38,742 nucleotides of DNA from Rhizobium sp. Q54 (GTDB lineage Bacteria; Pseudomonadota; Alphaproteobacteria; Rhizobiales; Beijerinckiaceae), in NCBI GenBank assembly GCA_945878875.1, contig CAMCUC010000025.1:1-38742 (forward strand). The letters are read 5' to 3'. Each line of letters begins with the position of its first letter. Within the stretch, counting starts at the first letter, position 1. The notes under the pieces were generated by a model. That model did not search any database. It was not told the origin of the DNA and worked only from the letters and a program-made list of their open reading frames with translations. This document shows positions 1 to 8,474 of the stretch, piece by piece. The position numbers were made by a program, and so were the translations under genes.

Positions 1-325
1 GCCGACGCATTTCGAGGCGCCCACGGGATCGCACATCGCCATTGATTATGAGTCCGACGGCGCGCCTGTTTTGGCTGTGCGCGTGCAGGAACTCTACGGG
101 CTCAGCGCACATCCAAGCCTTGCGCGCGGGCGCGCTCCGTTGACGCTGCATTTGTTGTCGCCAGCCCATCGCCCGATTCAAATCACCCGTGATCTGCCCG
201 GCTTCTGGCGCGGCTCATGGGCGGCGGTAAAGTCGGATATGAAAGGCCGCTATCCGCGTCATCTGTGGCCCGACGATCCCGCGAACGCTGCGCCAACCAC
301 GCGCGCAAAACCAAGAGGCACATAA
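1..325 (+). CDS. hrpB: ATP-dependent RNA helicase HrpB, C-terminal end (5' truncated by window edge)
   Basis: The reading frame entered at base 2 runs without a start to TAA at 323-325, giving about 107 residues. The order of landmarks (PTHFEAPTGS, then DYES, then VQELYGL, LTLHLLSPAHRPIQ, ITRDLPGFWRGSW and KGRYPRHLWPDDP) is the highly conserved C-terminal HrpB_C domain of the DEAH-box HrpB family, which follows the two helicase lobes and the HA2/OB-like region. The helicase motifs lie off the left edge, so activity cannot be judged. The extreme C-terminus is Arg/Lys/Pro rich, as usual in this family. The stop codon overlaps the start of the next gene (TAATG), suggesting translational coupling. 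Identification rests on recognising the tail motif; no other common family carries it. Confidence 0.9.
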   Translation, partial: PTHFEAPTGSHIAIDYESDGAPVLAVRVQELYGLSAHPSLARGRAPLTLHLLSPAHRPIQITRDLPGFWRGSWAAVKSDMKGRYPRHLWPDDPANAAPTTRAKPRGT

Positions 326-819
326 TGATTTTGCGTGACGCATGGATTGAAGACTTGCCCGCTATCGCCGCCATCTATTCCCATCACGTGCGCACGGGAA
401 CAGGCTCGTTCGAGGAAGATACGCCGGGCTTGGAGATCATGATTGAACGCTGGCGCGCAGTCACAAATCGCAATCTGCCGTGGCTTGTGGCGGAGGTCGA
501 CGGCGCCATTGCGGGCTATGCCTACGCGCGCCCCTATCATGAGCGCTCCGCCTATCGCTTCACGCTTGAAGACGCAGTTTATATCGCGCCCGACGCTGTG
601 CGCAGCGGATTGGGCCGCGCTCTGCTCTCGGGCGTGCTCGACCGTTGCGCCAGCGATGGCTATCGGCAAATGATCGCCATCATCGGCGACAGCGCAAACG
701 CAGGCTCCATTGGCCTGCATGAGTCTCTCGGCTTCCGGCATGTCGGAACCTTGCGCAACGTCGGCGTCAAGTTCGGGCGCTCGCTTGATTCCGTGCTGAT
801 GCAGCGCGAGCTGGGGTAA
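325..819 (+). CDS. GNAT-family N-acetyltransferase (phosphinothricin acetyltransferase-like)
   Basis: A 164-residue cytoplasmic acetyltransferase of the Pat/YncA type. Visible landmarks are an N-terminal IRDA-like strand, the AIYSHHV..GTGSFEE segment typical of phosphinothricin or methionine-sulfone acetyltransferases, the central GYAYARPYHERSAYRFTLE stretch, the acetyl-CoA pyrophosphate loop (RSGLGRAL, about residues 92-99) and the C-terminal SIGLHESLGFRHVG motif. Family members acetylate small amines such as phosphinothricin or methionine derivatives; the substrate here cannot be read from sequence. The ATG at 325 overlaps the hrpB stop by one base, and the length matches the family (about 160-175), so this start is preferred over an upstream in-frame one at 217. 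Probably co-transcribed with hrpB. Confidence 0.88.
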   Translation: MILRDAWIEDLPAIAAIYSHHVRTGTGSFEEDTPGLEIMIERWRAVTNRNLPWLVAEVDGAIAGYAYARPYHERSAYRFTLEDAVYIAPDAVRSGLGRALLSGVLDRCASDGYRQMIAIIGDSANAGSIGLHESLGFRHVGTLRNVGVKFGRSLDSVLMQRELG

Positions 820-899
820 AAATACTCTCTGTTCCCCAAACGTTCTTGCGTGACGTTCAGGCATGAGCTAGGCTTGAAGCCGGTTGAGGGGAGCTGGCC

Positions 900-2438
900 A
901 TGGTCGTGCGGGTCGAGACGATAGCGTTCGAGGGCGTTGAGGCCCGGCCCGTGGACGTGCAGGTGCAATTGTCCAATGGCGCGGTGGCGTTCGCCGTTGT
1001 TGGATTGGCCGACAAGGCGGTGGGCGAATCGCGCGAGCGGGTGCGCGCCGCGCTCAACGCTTCCGGGCTGGCTCTGCCCGCCCGGCGCATCACCGTGAAC
1101 CTTGCGCCAGCGGACATGCCCAAGGAAGGCAGCCATTACGATCTCCCCATAGCGCTCGCCGTCATGGCCGCGATTGGCGCGATTCCCGCCGACGCGCTGG
1201 CGGGCTTCACGATTTTGGGCGAACTCGCGCTCGACGGCACGATCACGGCGGTCGCAGGCGTTCTGCCCGCAGCCGTCAGCGCCAATTCGCGCGGTCATGG
1301 CCTGATTTGTCCCGAAGCCTGCGGGCCGGAAGCGGCCTGGGCCTCGTCGGACATTGAAATTCTGGCGCCGCGTTCGCTGATTCAGCTCGCCAATCATTTT
1401 CGCGGCACGCAAGTCATGTCGCGCCCGGCCCCCGCCATTCGCGCGCAAGGGGCGAGCTATCCCGATCTGCGCGACATCAAAGGCCAGGAAAGCGCCAAGC
1501 GTGCGCTCGAAGTGGCGGCCGCTGGCGGGCATAATCTATTGATGAGCGGGCCACCGGGGTCCGGCAAATCCATGCTGGCGGCGCGTCTGCCCTCGATCCT
1601 GCCGCCGCTGTCGCCGCGCGAATTGCTGGAAGTGTCGATGATCCATTCGGTCGCTGGCGCGCTGGCGGGTGGCGAATTGACGGATCGGCGCCCGTTCCGT
1701 GCGCCCCATCATTCCGCCTCCATGGCCGCGCTGGTGGGCGGCGGCGCCAACGCCCGCCCGGGCGAGGCGTCGCTGGCGCACAACGGCGTGTTGTTTCTCG
1801 ACGAGCTGCCGGAGTTTCAGGCCCAAGCCCTCGATTCGCTGCGCCAGCCGATGGAGACGGGCGAAATCGCCATCGCCCGCGTGCATCATCGCGTTGTCTA
1901 TCCAGCGCGCTTTCAATTGGTGGCGGCGATGAACCCGTGCCGCTGCGGCCATGCGGACGATCCGGGCTTCTCGTGCCGGCGCATGCCCAATGAGCGATGC
2001 ATCGCCACCTATCAGGGGCGCATTTCTGGCCCGATGCTGGATCGCTTCGATCTGTCGATCAACGTGCCTGCGGTGAGCGCGTCGGATTTGATTTTGCCGC
2101 CGCCGACGGAAGGCTCGGCGGAGGTTGGCGCCCGGGTGGCGCGGGCGCGCGACATTCAAACGCGCCGCTTCGCCAGCATCGGTCTGCCGCATATCGCGTG
2201 CAATTCCGCCGCCCCGCCCAATGTGCTGGAGACGATCGCGCCGCTCGATACGGCGGCGGCGGCTTTGCTGCGCGAGGCCTCGGAGCGTTTGCGGCTGACG
2301 GCGCGCGGGTTTCACCGCGTGCTGAAACTGGCGCGCACGCTGGCCGATCTTGAGGGCGCCGAAAACATCGGGCGCCAGCATCTGGCCGAGGCTCTTGGCT
2401 ATCGCGCCAGAGGCCTCAACCAGTCGCAAGCGGCCTGA
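900..2438 (+). CDS. comM: YifB/ComM family Mg-chelatase-like AAA+ ATPase
   Basis: A 512-residue protein with the family's three-part layout: an N-terminal Lon-protease-like S5 fold (about residues 1-170, starting MVVRVETIAFEGVEARPVDV), a Mg-chelatase-type AAA+ core (about 190-390) and a C-terminal helical lid (about 400-500). Walker A is GPPGSGKS at about 217-224; Walker B is in VLFLDELPEF at about 296-305; a cysteine cluster NPCRCGH follows. ComM homologues are hexameric helicases promoting branch migration during natural transformation; whether this organism is competent is unknown. A GAGGGGAG ribosome-binding site lies about 7 bases before the ATG. Full length for the family, with no lesions. 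In many alphaproteobacteria this gene sits near gshB; here gshB is about 17 kb away. Confidence 0.92.
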   Translation: MVVRVETIAFEGVEARPVDVQVQLSNGAVAFAVVGLADKAVGESRERVRAALNASGLALPARRITVNLAPADMPKEGSHYDLPIALAVMAAIGAIPADALAGFTILGELALDGTITAVAGVLPAAVSANSRGHGLICPEACGPEAAWASSDIEILAPRSLIQLANHFRGTQVMSRPAPAIRAQGASYPDLRDIKGQESAKRALEVAAAGGHNLLMSGPPGSGKSMLAARLPSILPPLSPRELLEVSMIHSVAGALAGGELTDRRPFRAPHHSASMAALVGGGANARPGEASLAHNGVLFLDELPEFQAQALDSLRQPMETGEIAIARVHHRVVYPARFQLVAAMNPCRCGHADDPGFSCRRMPNERCIATYQGRISGPMLDRFDLSINVPAVSASDLILPPPTEGSAEVGARVARARDIQTRRFASIGLPHIACNSAAPPNVLETIAPLDTAAAALLREASERLRLTARGFHRVLKLARTLADLEGAENIGRQHLAEALGYRARGLNQSQAA

Positions 2439-2468
2439 GGCGCCGCAATGCCGGCGCCCGGAGCTAAT

Positions 2469-3587
2469 TCAGCCCCAGACTTCTTGCGCCACTTCGACGA
2501 CCAGCCGCAGCTTGTCCATTTCTTCCGCGACAGACAGCTTGTTCCCACGCTCGCCGCTGGCGAATCCGCATTGCGGCGACAAGGCCAGCCGCTCCAGCGG
2601 GCAGAATTTGGCGGCTTCTTCGATGCGGCGCTTGAGGTCGTCCTTCGTCTCCAGCGCGCCCGACTTGGTGGTCACGAGGCCCAGCACCACAGTCTTGCCA
2701 GCGGGCACATAGCGCAGCGGCCTGAAATCGCCGGCGCGCGCGCTGTCATATTCCAGAAAATACGCGTCAACGTTGATGCCGTTGAACAGAGCGTCAGCCA
2801 CCGGCTCATAGCCGCCCTCGGCCACCCAGGCGCCTTCAAAATTGCCGCGGCACAAATGGATCGCCTTCGTCATGTCTTTGGGCGCGGCGGCAAGTGCGTC
2901 GTTGATGATCTTCGCATAAGTCTGCGGCAGCTTGTCGGGGTCTTCGCCAATGGCCTGGGCTTCGGCGCGCATCGCGGGATCGCACAGATAGGCGAAATTG
3001 GTTTCGTCGATTTGCAGATAACGGCACCCGGCATTGGCAAGGTCCGCAATCTCTTCAGCGTAAATGCGCGAAAGATCGGCGTAAAAATCCTCCATGCGCG
3101 GATAGGCCGCCGAATCGACGCCGCCGCGACCGGCGCGGAAATGCAGGATCGAGGGCGAGGGGATCGTCTGTTTGGGCGTCTTGCGCGCGACCGATTTCAC
3201 GTAAGCGAAATGATCGACGAAAATCTTTTTCGGTCGCGAGAGTTTGCCGACGATGTGAAACGCCGACAGCGGGCGCTCGATGTCGCCCTCAGCCGTGCGG
3301 AACGTCGCGTTGGCGCCAGTCTTGACGGAGGCGACGTTTTCAAACGACAGCAAAAAATCAGAATGCCACAGCGTGCGGCGAAACTCGCCGTCGGTGACGA
3401 CCTGCAAGCCAATGTCTTCCTGCATCCGCACCACGTCCGCAATCGCAACGTCCTCCATCTGCGTCAGCTCGGCGCGGGACAATTCGCCCTTGCGGAAGCG
3501 CTCGCGAGCGGCCAGCAGCGAGGGCGGACGCAAGAGGCTCCCCACATGGTCGGCGCGGAACGGCGGCGTATCGCGGGGCAGGCTCAT
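2469..3587 (-). CDS. Compact MetE-like (B12-independent methionine synthase) family protein
   Basis: A 372-residue protein corresponding to the catalytic C-terminal half of cobalamin-independent methionine synthase (COG0620), without the N-terminal half found in full MetE (about 750 residues). Likely zinc ligands are present: His and Cys in IHLCRGN (about residues 244 and 246), an acidic LEYDSARAGDF stretch and Cys340 in SPQCGF. Also visible are the N-terminal DHVGSLLRP motif and LQIDETNFAYL. Stand-alone versions use various methyl donors or act on related thiols, so transfer of methyl to homocysteine is inferred rather than certain. The ATG at 3587 is chosen because GGAGAA sits about 8 bases upstream; an in-frame TTG at 3602 is less likely. 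Convergent with comM and divergent from the sensor kinase. A hairpin and T-run precede the ribosome-binding site. Confidence 0.85.
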   Translation of the reverse strand: MSLPRDTPPFRADHVGSLLRPPSLLAARERFRKGELSRAELTQMEDVAIADVVRMQEDIGLQVVTDGEFRRTLWHSDFLLSFENVASVKTGANATFRTAEGDIERPLSAFHIVGKLSRPKKIFVDHFAYVKSVARKTPKQTIPSPSILHFRAGRGGVDSAAYPRMEDFYADLSRIYAEEIADLANAGCRYLQIDETNFAYLCDPAMRAEAQAIGEDPDKLPQTYAKIINDALAAAPKDMTKAIHLCRGNFEGAWVAEGGYEPVADALFNGINVDAYFLEYDSARAGDFRPLRYVPAGKTVVLGLVTTKSGALETKDDLKRRIEEAAKFCPLERLALSPQCGFASGERGNKLSVAEEMDKLRLVVEVAQEVWG

Positions 3588-3600
3588 CGGGCGTTTCTCC

Positions 3601-3622
3601 AAAAATTCCGGCGTGGCGCCGG
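3601..3622 (-). promoter_or_regulatory. Attenuator-like hairpin plus T-run just before the metE-like ribosome-binding site
   Basis: On the minus strand a perfect 6-bp stem (CCGGCG, loop CCA, CGCCGG, bases 3622-3608) is followed by AATTTTT and then immediately by the GGAGAA ribosome-binding site of the MetE-like gene. A stem followed by a T-run in the leader of a methionine-related gene is the shape of an intrinsic terminator used for attenuation or riboswitch output. I did not recognise a known S-adenosylmethionine, S-adenosylhomocysteine or cobalamin aptamer upstream. It could also be a simple stability hairpin. Confidence 0.4.
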
Positions 3623-3749
3623 TTACCGGGCAGCTTGGGGAGAGCGGGCGGCTGCGTCAAGCCGATCTATTTTCAAAGCACGCAAGAAGCGCAACGCTAT
3701 TTCAACAGGTGACGTTCAAGCTGCCTGTGTTTTCAAAAAGGCGCCTGCG

Positions 3750-5347
3750 ATGGACGAGCCTCATACCGAAGTTTTAAGCCTGCGCGAGGAGAACGCCCGG
3801 CTGTTGGCCGAGGTCCGCGCTTTGCAACAGGCGGGAACGGCGGCGAAAGAAGCCAGCGCGGCCAAGACGCGGTTTCTGGCGATGATGAGCCATGAAATCC
3901 GCACGCCGCTCAGCGGGATCATCGGACTTGCCGATCTCCTCGCGCTTGGCCGGCTCGATCAGGAGCAGCGCGCCTACAATCAGGCGATCCGGGGCGCGGG
4001 CGCGTCGCTGATTTGTCTGCTGGATGAAATTCTCGACCTGTCGCGCGTTGAGGCTGGTCATCTTGATCTTGAAGATATGCCTTTCGAAATCGCGGCGCTG
4101 GTGGAGGGGGTCGCCGAATTGCTGGCTCCGCGCGCGCAAGGCAAGGGTCTTGAGATCGCCACCTACATTGCGCCCGACATTCCATCCATGTTGATGGGCG
4201 ATGGCGCCCGCCTGCGCCAGATCGTGCTGAATCTGGCGGGCAATGCGATCAAATTCACGCAAGCCGGGGGGTGGGGATCAGCGTGCTTGTGCGAGACGGA
4301 GCGCTTGTGTTCGAGGTTGCCGACACCGGCCCCGGCGTACCCGAAGATCGCCGCAACGCGATTTTTGAAGATTTCGAACAGGCTGATTCCAGCGCCGCAC
4401 GTGCGCACGAGGGCGCAGGACTGGGGCTGGCGATCTCGCGTCGACTTGCGCAGCGCATGGGCGGCTCGCTGGAGCTGGCGCGATCAGGCCTGCATGGCAG
4501 CACGTTTGTATTCACCTGCCCATTGCGCCCCGCCAGCGCGCAGTCTCAAGACGTTAAAGACAATTCCGGCCAAAGCGTGCTTCTGGTCGGCGCCAGTGCG
4601 TTCGAGCTGCCGTTTATTGCTGCCCGCGTGCGCGATTCTGGCGGGCGGGCGGTTTGCGTGGCTGATGCGGCGCAGGCCGCGATTGTGTTGACGCAGGAGC
4701 CTTGCCCCGGTCTGGTGATCGTGGATTGCGCGCTCGGGCTCGAAGCTGTCGGCGTGGTCGCAAAACTCAGCCGCACAGCGGGCGCGCCGCGCGTCCTCAC
4801 CCTGTTCTCGCCCTATGAGCGCCGGGCTTTGGGCGCGCAAGCGCTGTCTGCAACGGACGGCTGGCTGGTCAAGCCCGTGCGAACGGCCACCTTGCAGGCT
4901 CGCTTGCTGGAGCACAATGATCTCGCAGAAACCCCGGCGGCCGAGCCGGATCCGCTCCCTCTGGCGTACAAAAATATTTTGCTGGCGGAGGACAATCCCG
5001 TCAACGCTCTGGTAGCGCGCAAACACCTTGAGAGCCTTGGGGCCAGCGTGGTTCACGTGGAAGACGGGCAGGCGGCGGTAAGCGCTGCGGCGCAGGCGCG
5101 AACCGGCGAGGCGCCTTTGTTTGACGCGATCCTGATGGATATGCGCATGCCTAGGCTCGACGGCCCGGGCGCCGTGCGGTCGATTCGCGAAGCGGAGGCA
5201 GTTCTGGGCGCTGGGCGGGTGCGCATCGTCGCCCTCACCGCCAACGCTTTTGAGCAAGACCGGCGCGAATGTCTTGCGGCCGGCTTTGACGATTTTCTCG
5301 CCAAGCCTTTTGAGCCCATGGCGCTGGCGCGTATCCTCGTGTCATAA
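3750..5347 (+). pseudogene. Hybrid sensor histidine kinase with two receiver domains, broken by a -1 frameshift in a G-tract
   Basis: Starts at ATG 3750. An N-terminal coiled coil (residues 1-35) leads into HisKA with the H-box FLAMMSHEIRTPLSG (His48). The ATPase domain begins normally with the N-box QIVLNLAGNAIKFT. At G-tract 4266-4271 the frame is lost and continues one frame over as GISVLVRDG, with G1 box ADTGPGVPE and G2 box GAGLGLAIS. A degenerate receiver follows (VIVDCALG, LVKPV), then a canonical receiver (LLAEDNPVNA, ILMDMRMPRLDG, LTANAF, AKPF), ending at 5347. Adding one G to the tract restores an uninterrupted protein of about 532 residues. There is no transmembrane or PAS domain, so this would be a soluble BarA/ArcB-like kinase. 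Either a sequencing error, a real null allele or slippage-controlled expression. Divergent from the metE-like gene. Confidence 0.85.
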
Positions 5348-5404
5348 AACCGTCTGCAATCGCTGCGTAGAAGCAATCAGGTCAAGCGGGGCGGGAGCAA
5401 GTTG

Positions 5405-6271
5405 ATGATCCTGAACGGACAGGCGCACGCTGGCGCCATTCTCATGCGCCTCGCCCGCATCCAGAACACCGTGCGCGATCTGCATGGATTGCCGCAGACG
5501 CTGGCCCGATCAGGCCAGTTTGAGCTCAAACTGGCTGTCACTAAGAAGGAAATCAGCAAGGCGCAAAAACTGCGTTATCGCGTTTTCTTTGAAGAAGGAC
5601 ATGCGATTCCCGACGCCTATACCCGCCTGCGGCGCAGGGATATTTGCCGCTTTGATTCGATCTGCGACCATTTGATCGTCGTCGATCACGCATCCTCAAA
5701 GCGCAAGGTCGTTGGCTGCTATCGCCTGCTTCGGCAGGAGGTCGCACAGGCCAACGGCGGCTTCTACAGTGCGCAGGAATTTGATATCGCGCCGCTGCTC
5801 GCGCGCCATTCGGGCAAACGCTTTCTCGAACTCGGCCGCTCATGTGTGGCGGCGGAATATCGCGGCAAGCGCGTGCTGGAATTGCTCTGGCGCGGCTTGT
5901 GGATCTACGCAAGCCATCACGCCTGCGACGTGATGATCGGCTGCGCCTCTCTGCCAGGGTCTGACGCGAACCTGCATCAGGGCGCGCTGGCGTTCCTGCG
6001 CGATCATGCGGCGGCGCCCGATGAATGGCGCGCCAGCGCTTTGCCTGCGCGCCGTGCGAACGTGATTGCGGAAACACAGGTTGAAGCTCGCCGCACGCTC
6101 GCCGCTTTGCCGCCGCTGGTGAAAGGCTATCTGCGGGTCGGCGCATATTTTGGCGACGGCGCCGTAATTGATCGCCAGTTTGGCACGACGGACGTTCTGG
6201 TGATTGTGCCGATGGATCGGATCGACCCGCGTTATGTCGATCATTTCAGCGCGGGGGCGCTGGCGGCTTGA
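5405..6271 (+). CDS. olsB: L-ornithine N-alpha-acyltransferase (ornithine lipid synthesis), OlsB-like
   Basis: A 288-residue GNAT-superfamily protein of the OlsB/hemolysin-like acyltransferase type. Recognisable features are KEISKAQKLRYRVFFEE near residue 50, DSICDHLIVVD, VVGCYRLLRQE, FLELGRSCV...YRGKRVLELLWRGL (the acyl-carrier-protein binding and catalytic core) and DVMIGCASLPGSD. OlsB moves a 3-hydroxyacyl group from acyl-ACP to the alpha-amino group of ornithine, making lyso-ornithine lipid. The partner OlsA is not in the window. The ATG at 5405 follows GGGAG by about 8 bases; the TTG one codon earlier is less suitable. The 3' flank carries a GCGGTCCAAAG-containing hairpin. Together with PmtA at 26.1 kb this suggests amine-containing membrane lipids typical of soil alphaproteobacteria. 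Confidence 0.88.
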   Translation: MILNGQAHAGAILMRLARIQNTVRDLHGLPQTLARSGQFELKLAVTKKEISKAQKLRYRVFFEEGHAIPDAYTRLRRRDICRFDSICDHLIVVDHASSKRKVVGCYRLLRQEVAQANGGFYSAQEFDIAPLLARHSGKRFLELGRSCVAAEYRGKRVLELLWRGLWIYASHHACDVMIGCASLPGSDANLHQGALAFLRDHAAAPDEWRASALPARRANVIAETQVEARRTLAALPPLVKGYLRVGAYFGDGAVIDRQFGTTDVLVIVPMDRIDPRYVDHFSAGALAA

Positions 6272-6315
6272 CCACATGGCGCCTTCTGATAATGGGCGCT
6301 TGCGTGCAGGAATAT

Positions 6316-6341
6316 GCGCGCGGTCCAAAGCGGGCTTTAAT
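6316..6341. terminator. Hairpin between convergent olsB and epimerase genes, carrying the GCGGTCCAAAG motif
   Basis: The sequence GCGGTCCAAAG (6320-6330) continues into CGGGCTTTAA, so that AAAGC...GCTTT can form a small stem. It lies just past the olsB stop and overlaps the stop codon of the epimerase gene on the other strand, so it could serve as a weak bidirectional terminator. The same 11-base word recurs in three other intergenic hairpins in this window (16914, 34557, 37705). Confidence 0.45.
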
Positions 6342-7197
6342 CCTTCAGCATGTCGGCGAACGCCTCGCGATAGGTGGGATAAGCCAGCTGCACGGATAAC
6401 TTTTCCTTGATGGCGGCGTTGGTGACACGTTTGCACTCGGCGTAGAAACTGCGCGCCATGGGGGATAATTGCGCGGTCTCGAAGTCGATTTCCGGCGGCG
6501 GCGCGACGCCAAGCAAACGGGCGGCATAAGTCACTACATCCTGGGGCGGCGCGGGCTCGTCGTCGGCTACGTTCCAGACGTCGCCGGCGCCCTCATATGC
6601 AAAAGCCGCTTCAATCGTACGCGCAATGTCCTCGACGTGAATGCGGTTGAACACCTGGCCTGCTTTCACGATGCGCTTGGCTGTGCCCGCACGAAGGTTC
6701 ACGAGGGCGTTTTGTCCCGGCCCGTAAATGCCCGCCAGCCGCAGCACATGCACGGGCAAACCAGGATCGCGCCCGAGCGCGCGCCAGCCCTCTTCGGCGG
6801 CCAGCCGCCACAGGCTGCGCGGATTGGAGGGGCGGGGCGGCGTGCGCTCATCGATCCAGGCGCCGCCATGGTCGCCGTAAACTCCGATGGTCGAGAGATA
6901 GACGACGCTTTTCAGATTGGGCGATGCGCGCAGGTTCGCCGCAAATGCAGCCAGCGCAGGATCGCCCTCTGGCACAGGGGGAATCGAGACCAGAACGCGA
7001 TCAGCCTCAAACAAGGCGCCGGCCAGCGTGTCGTCAATGCGCTCAGACCCAAAGCAATGCGCATCGAAACCCTGCGCCCGCAAGGCGTCGCGTTTGTCGG
7101 TGGAGCGCGCTGTGCAGGAAATGCGCGCATAATTATTTTTGCGGGTGCGCGCAAAATGCAGCGCGCTATAGCCCATGCCGAATATGAATAGTTTCAT
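6337..7197 (-). CDS. NAD(P)-dependent epimerase/dehydratase (SDR family, YeeZ-like)
   Basis: A 286-residue extended short-chain dehydrogenase-like protein. The N-terminal MKLFIFGMGYSALHFA is a Rossmann beta-alpha-beta with a glycine motif; SVVYLSTIGVYGDHGG carries a Ser-x-x-x-Tyr-like arrangement and VLRLAGIYGPGQNAL is the usual nucleotide-sugar-epimerase-like segment. The family name is general and the substrate is unknown. The ATG at 7197 overlaps the queG stop by four bases (ATGA on the minus strand), which fixes the start and shows coupling in the fzlA-queG-epimerase operon. The conserved association with QueG is probably transcriptional only, since no queuosine role is known for this family. 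An in-frame start at 7224 would lie inside queG and is less likely. Confidence 0.85.
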   Translation of the reverse strand: MKLFIFGMGYSALHFARTRKNNYARISCTARSTDKRDALRAQGFDAHCFGSERIDDTLAGALFEADRVLVSIPPVPEGDPALAAFAANLRASPNLKSVVYLSTIGVYGDHGGAWIDERTPPRPSNPRSLWRLAAEEGWRALGRDPGLPVHVLRLAGIYGPGQNALVNLRAGTAKRIVKAGQVFNRIHVEDIARTIEAAFAYEGAGDVWNVADDEPAPPQDVVTYAARLLGVAPPPEIDFETAQLSPMARSFYAECKRVTNAAIKEKLSVQLAYPTYREAFADMLKD

Positions 7198-8474
7198 GGA
7201 CTGATAATTCCTTCGTTCATCCACTCAGCGCGCACATCCTCATCGCGCTCAAGCGGCAGGCGCTCCTCGCGCAAGCGGATAAATTCTTGCTGCGGCAGAA
7301 GCTGGCTCAAAGCCCAAAGCGCCATGCCGCGCACCATTGGCTCGTCGTCATCGATGCGCGCCAGCGCGTGCGGCGCAAGGCTGATGTCAGAACTGGCGCC
7401 GATTGCGCACAGCACGTTGCGGATAAAACGCTTGTGGCCGATGCGTTTCACCGGCCCGCCAGCAAACAGCGCGCGAAAGCCTGCCTCATCCAATTGCGCA
7501 AGATCGCCAAGTTTGGCGTTTGCTAAGTCCTCGCGCGCCTGCAATTTCATTTCGTGCGCGCTCTGGGCGAATTTGTTCCATGGGCAGGCGGCCAGGCAAT
7601 CGTCGCAACCATAAATGCGGCCGCCGACGCCTTTGCGAAACTCGCGCGGAATTTGGGCTTTGCTCTCGATGGTCAGATACGAGATGCAGCGCCGCGCGTC
7701 GATCTGGTAGGGTGCAGGAAACGCCCTTGTCGGGCAGATGTCGAGGCAGGCGGTGCATGAGCCGCAATGGTCGATTTCGGGTTCATCGGGCTCCAGTTGC
7801 AGCGTTGTGAAGATCGAGCCCAGAAACAGCCATGAGCCATATTCGCGCGAAACCAGATTTGTGTGCTTGCCCTGCCAACCGATTCCAGCGCTCTGCGCCA
7901 GCGGTTTCTCCATCACCGGCGCGGTGTCGACGAAGACTTTCACCTCCGGCGCGCCTTCGAGATCCGATAGAGCGCGGCCTTCCTTCACGAGCCATTGCGC
8001 CAGCATTTTCAGCCGGCCTTTCACCACGTCGTGATAATCGCGGTTTTGCGCATAGACGGAGATGATCGCGCGCGCGGGATCATGGGGGCGCGCAAGCGGG
8101 TTCTCTTCGGGGCCGTAATTCATGCCCAGCACGATGATGGAGGCCACATCCGGCCAGAGATTGCGCGGATCTGCCCGCCGCTCAGCGGTTTGCGCCATCC
8201 AGTCCATGTCCCCGTGGGCGCCGGACTCGAGCCATAAGCGCAGACGCGGCGCGGCGGTTTGCAGGGAATCTGGCGCAGCGATTGCGCACGAATCAAACCC
8301 AAGCTCGCGGGCTTTGGCGGCGAGCCGGGCCTTGAAGCGCGCGCTCAGAAGTCGAGGTCGGAATAGGCCGGCGCCGGGGTCAGTCCCGGCAGCCGGTCGG
8401 CCAGGATCGCGCGGAATGACGGGCGCGATTTCATGCGCGTGTACCAATCCTTTGCGGCCTCGTCCTCGCTCCAT
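7194..8474 (-). CDS. queG: Epoxyqueuosine reductase
   Basis: QueG catalyses the last step of queuosine formation, reducing epoxyqueuosine in the wobble position of GUN tRNAs with cobalamin and two [4Fe-4S] clusters. The two ferredoxin-type cysteine sets are visible: CGSCTACLDICPT and CDDCLAACPWN. Other family marks are MNYGP, the TAPVMEKPLAQSAGIGWQGKHTN core and LFLGSIFTTL. A HEAT-like C-terminus ends near DEDVRAEWMNEGI. The only ATG in frame is at 8474 (426 residues), but family homology begins around residue 43 ([20 protein letters not shown]), right where the fzlA stop lies. The true start may therefore be the CTG at 8348 or the TTG at 8447, and the first 40 residues may not be translated. 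Coupled to fzlA upstream and the epimerase downstream. Confidence 0.93.
   Translation of the reverse strand: MERGRGRKGLVHAHEIAPVIPRDPGRPAAGTDPGAGLFRPRLLSARFKARLAAKARELGFDSCAIAAPDSLQTAAPRLRLWLESGAHGDMDWMAQTAERRADPRNLWPDVASIIVLGMNYGPEENPLARPHDPARAIISVYAQNRDYHDVVKGRLKMLAQWLVKEGRALSDLEGAPEVKVFVDTAPVMEKPLAQSAGIGWQGKHTNLVSREYGSWLFLGSIFTTLQLEPDEPEIDHCGSCTACLDICPTRAFPAPYQIDARRCISYLTIESKAQIPREFRKGVGGRIYGCDDCLAACPWNKFAQSAHEMKLQAREDLANAKLGDLAQLDEAGFRALFAGGPVKRIGHKRFIRNVLCAIGASSDISLAPHALARIDDDEPMVRGMALWALSQLLPQQEFIRLREERLPLERDEDVRAEWMNEGIISP

Noticed and set aside
2448-3749. Plus-strand frame running through the MetE-like gene into the histidine kinase
   Set aside because: It is the shadow of the minus-strand MetE-like gene; the kinase homology begins only at ATG 3750.
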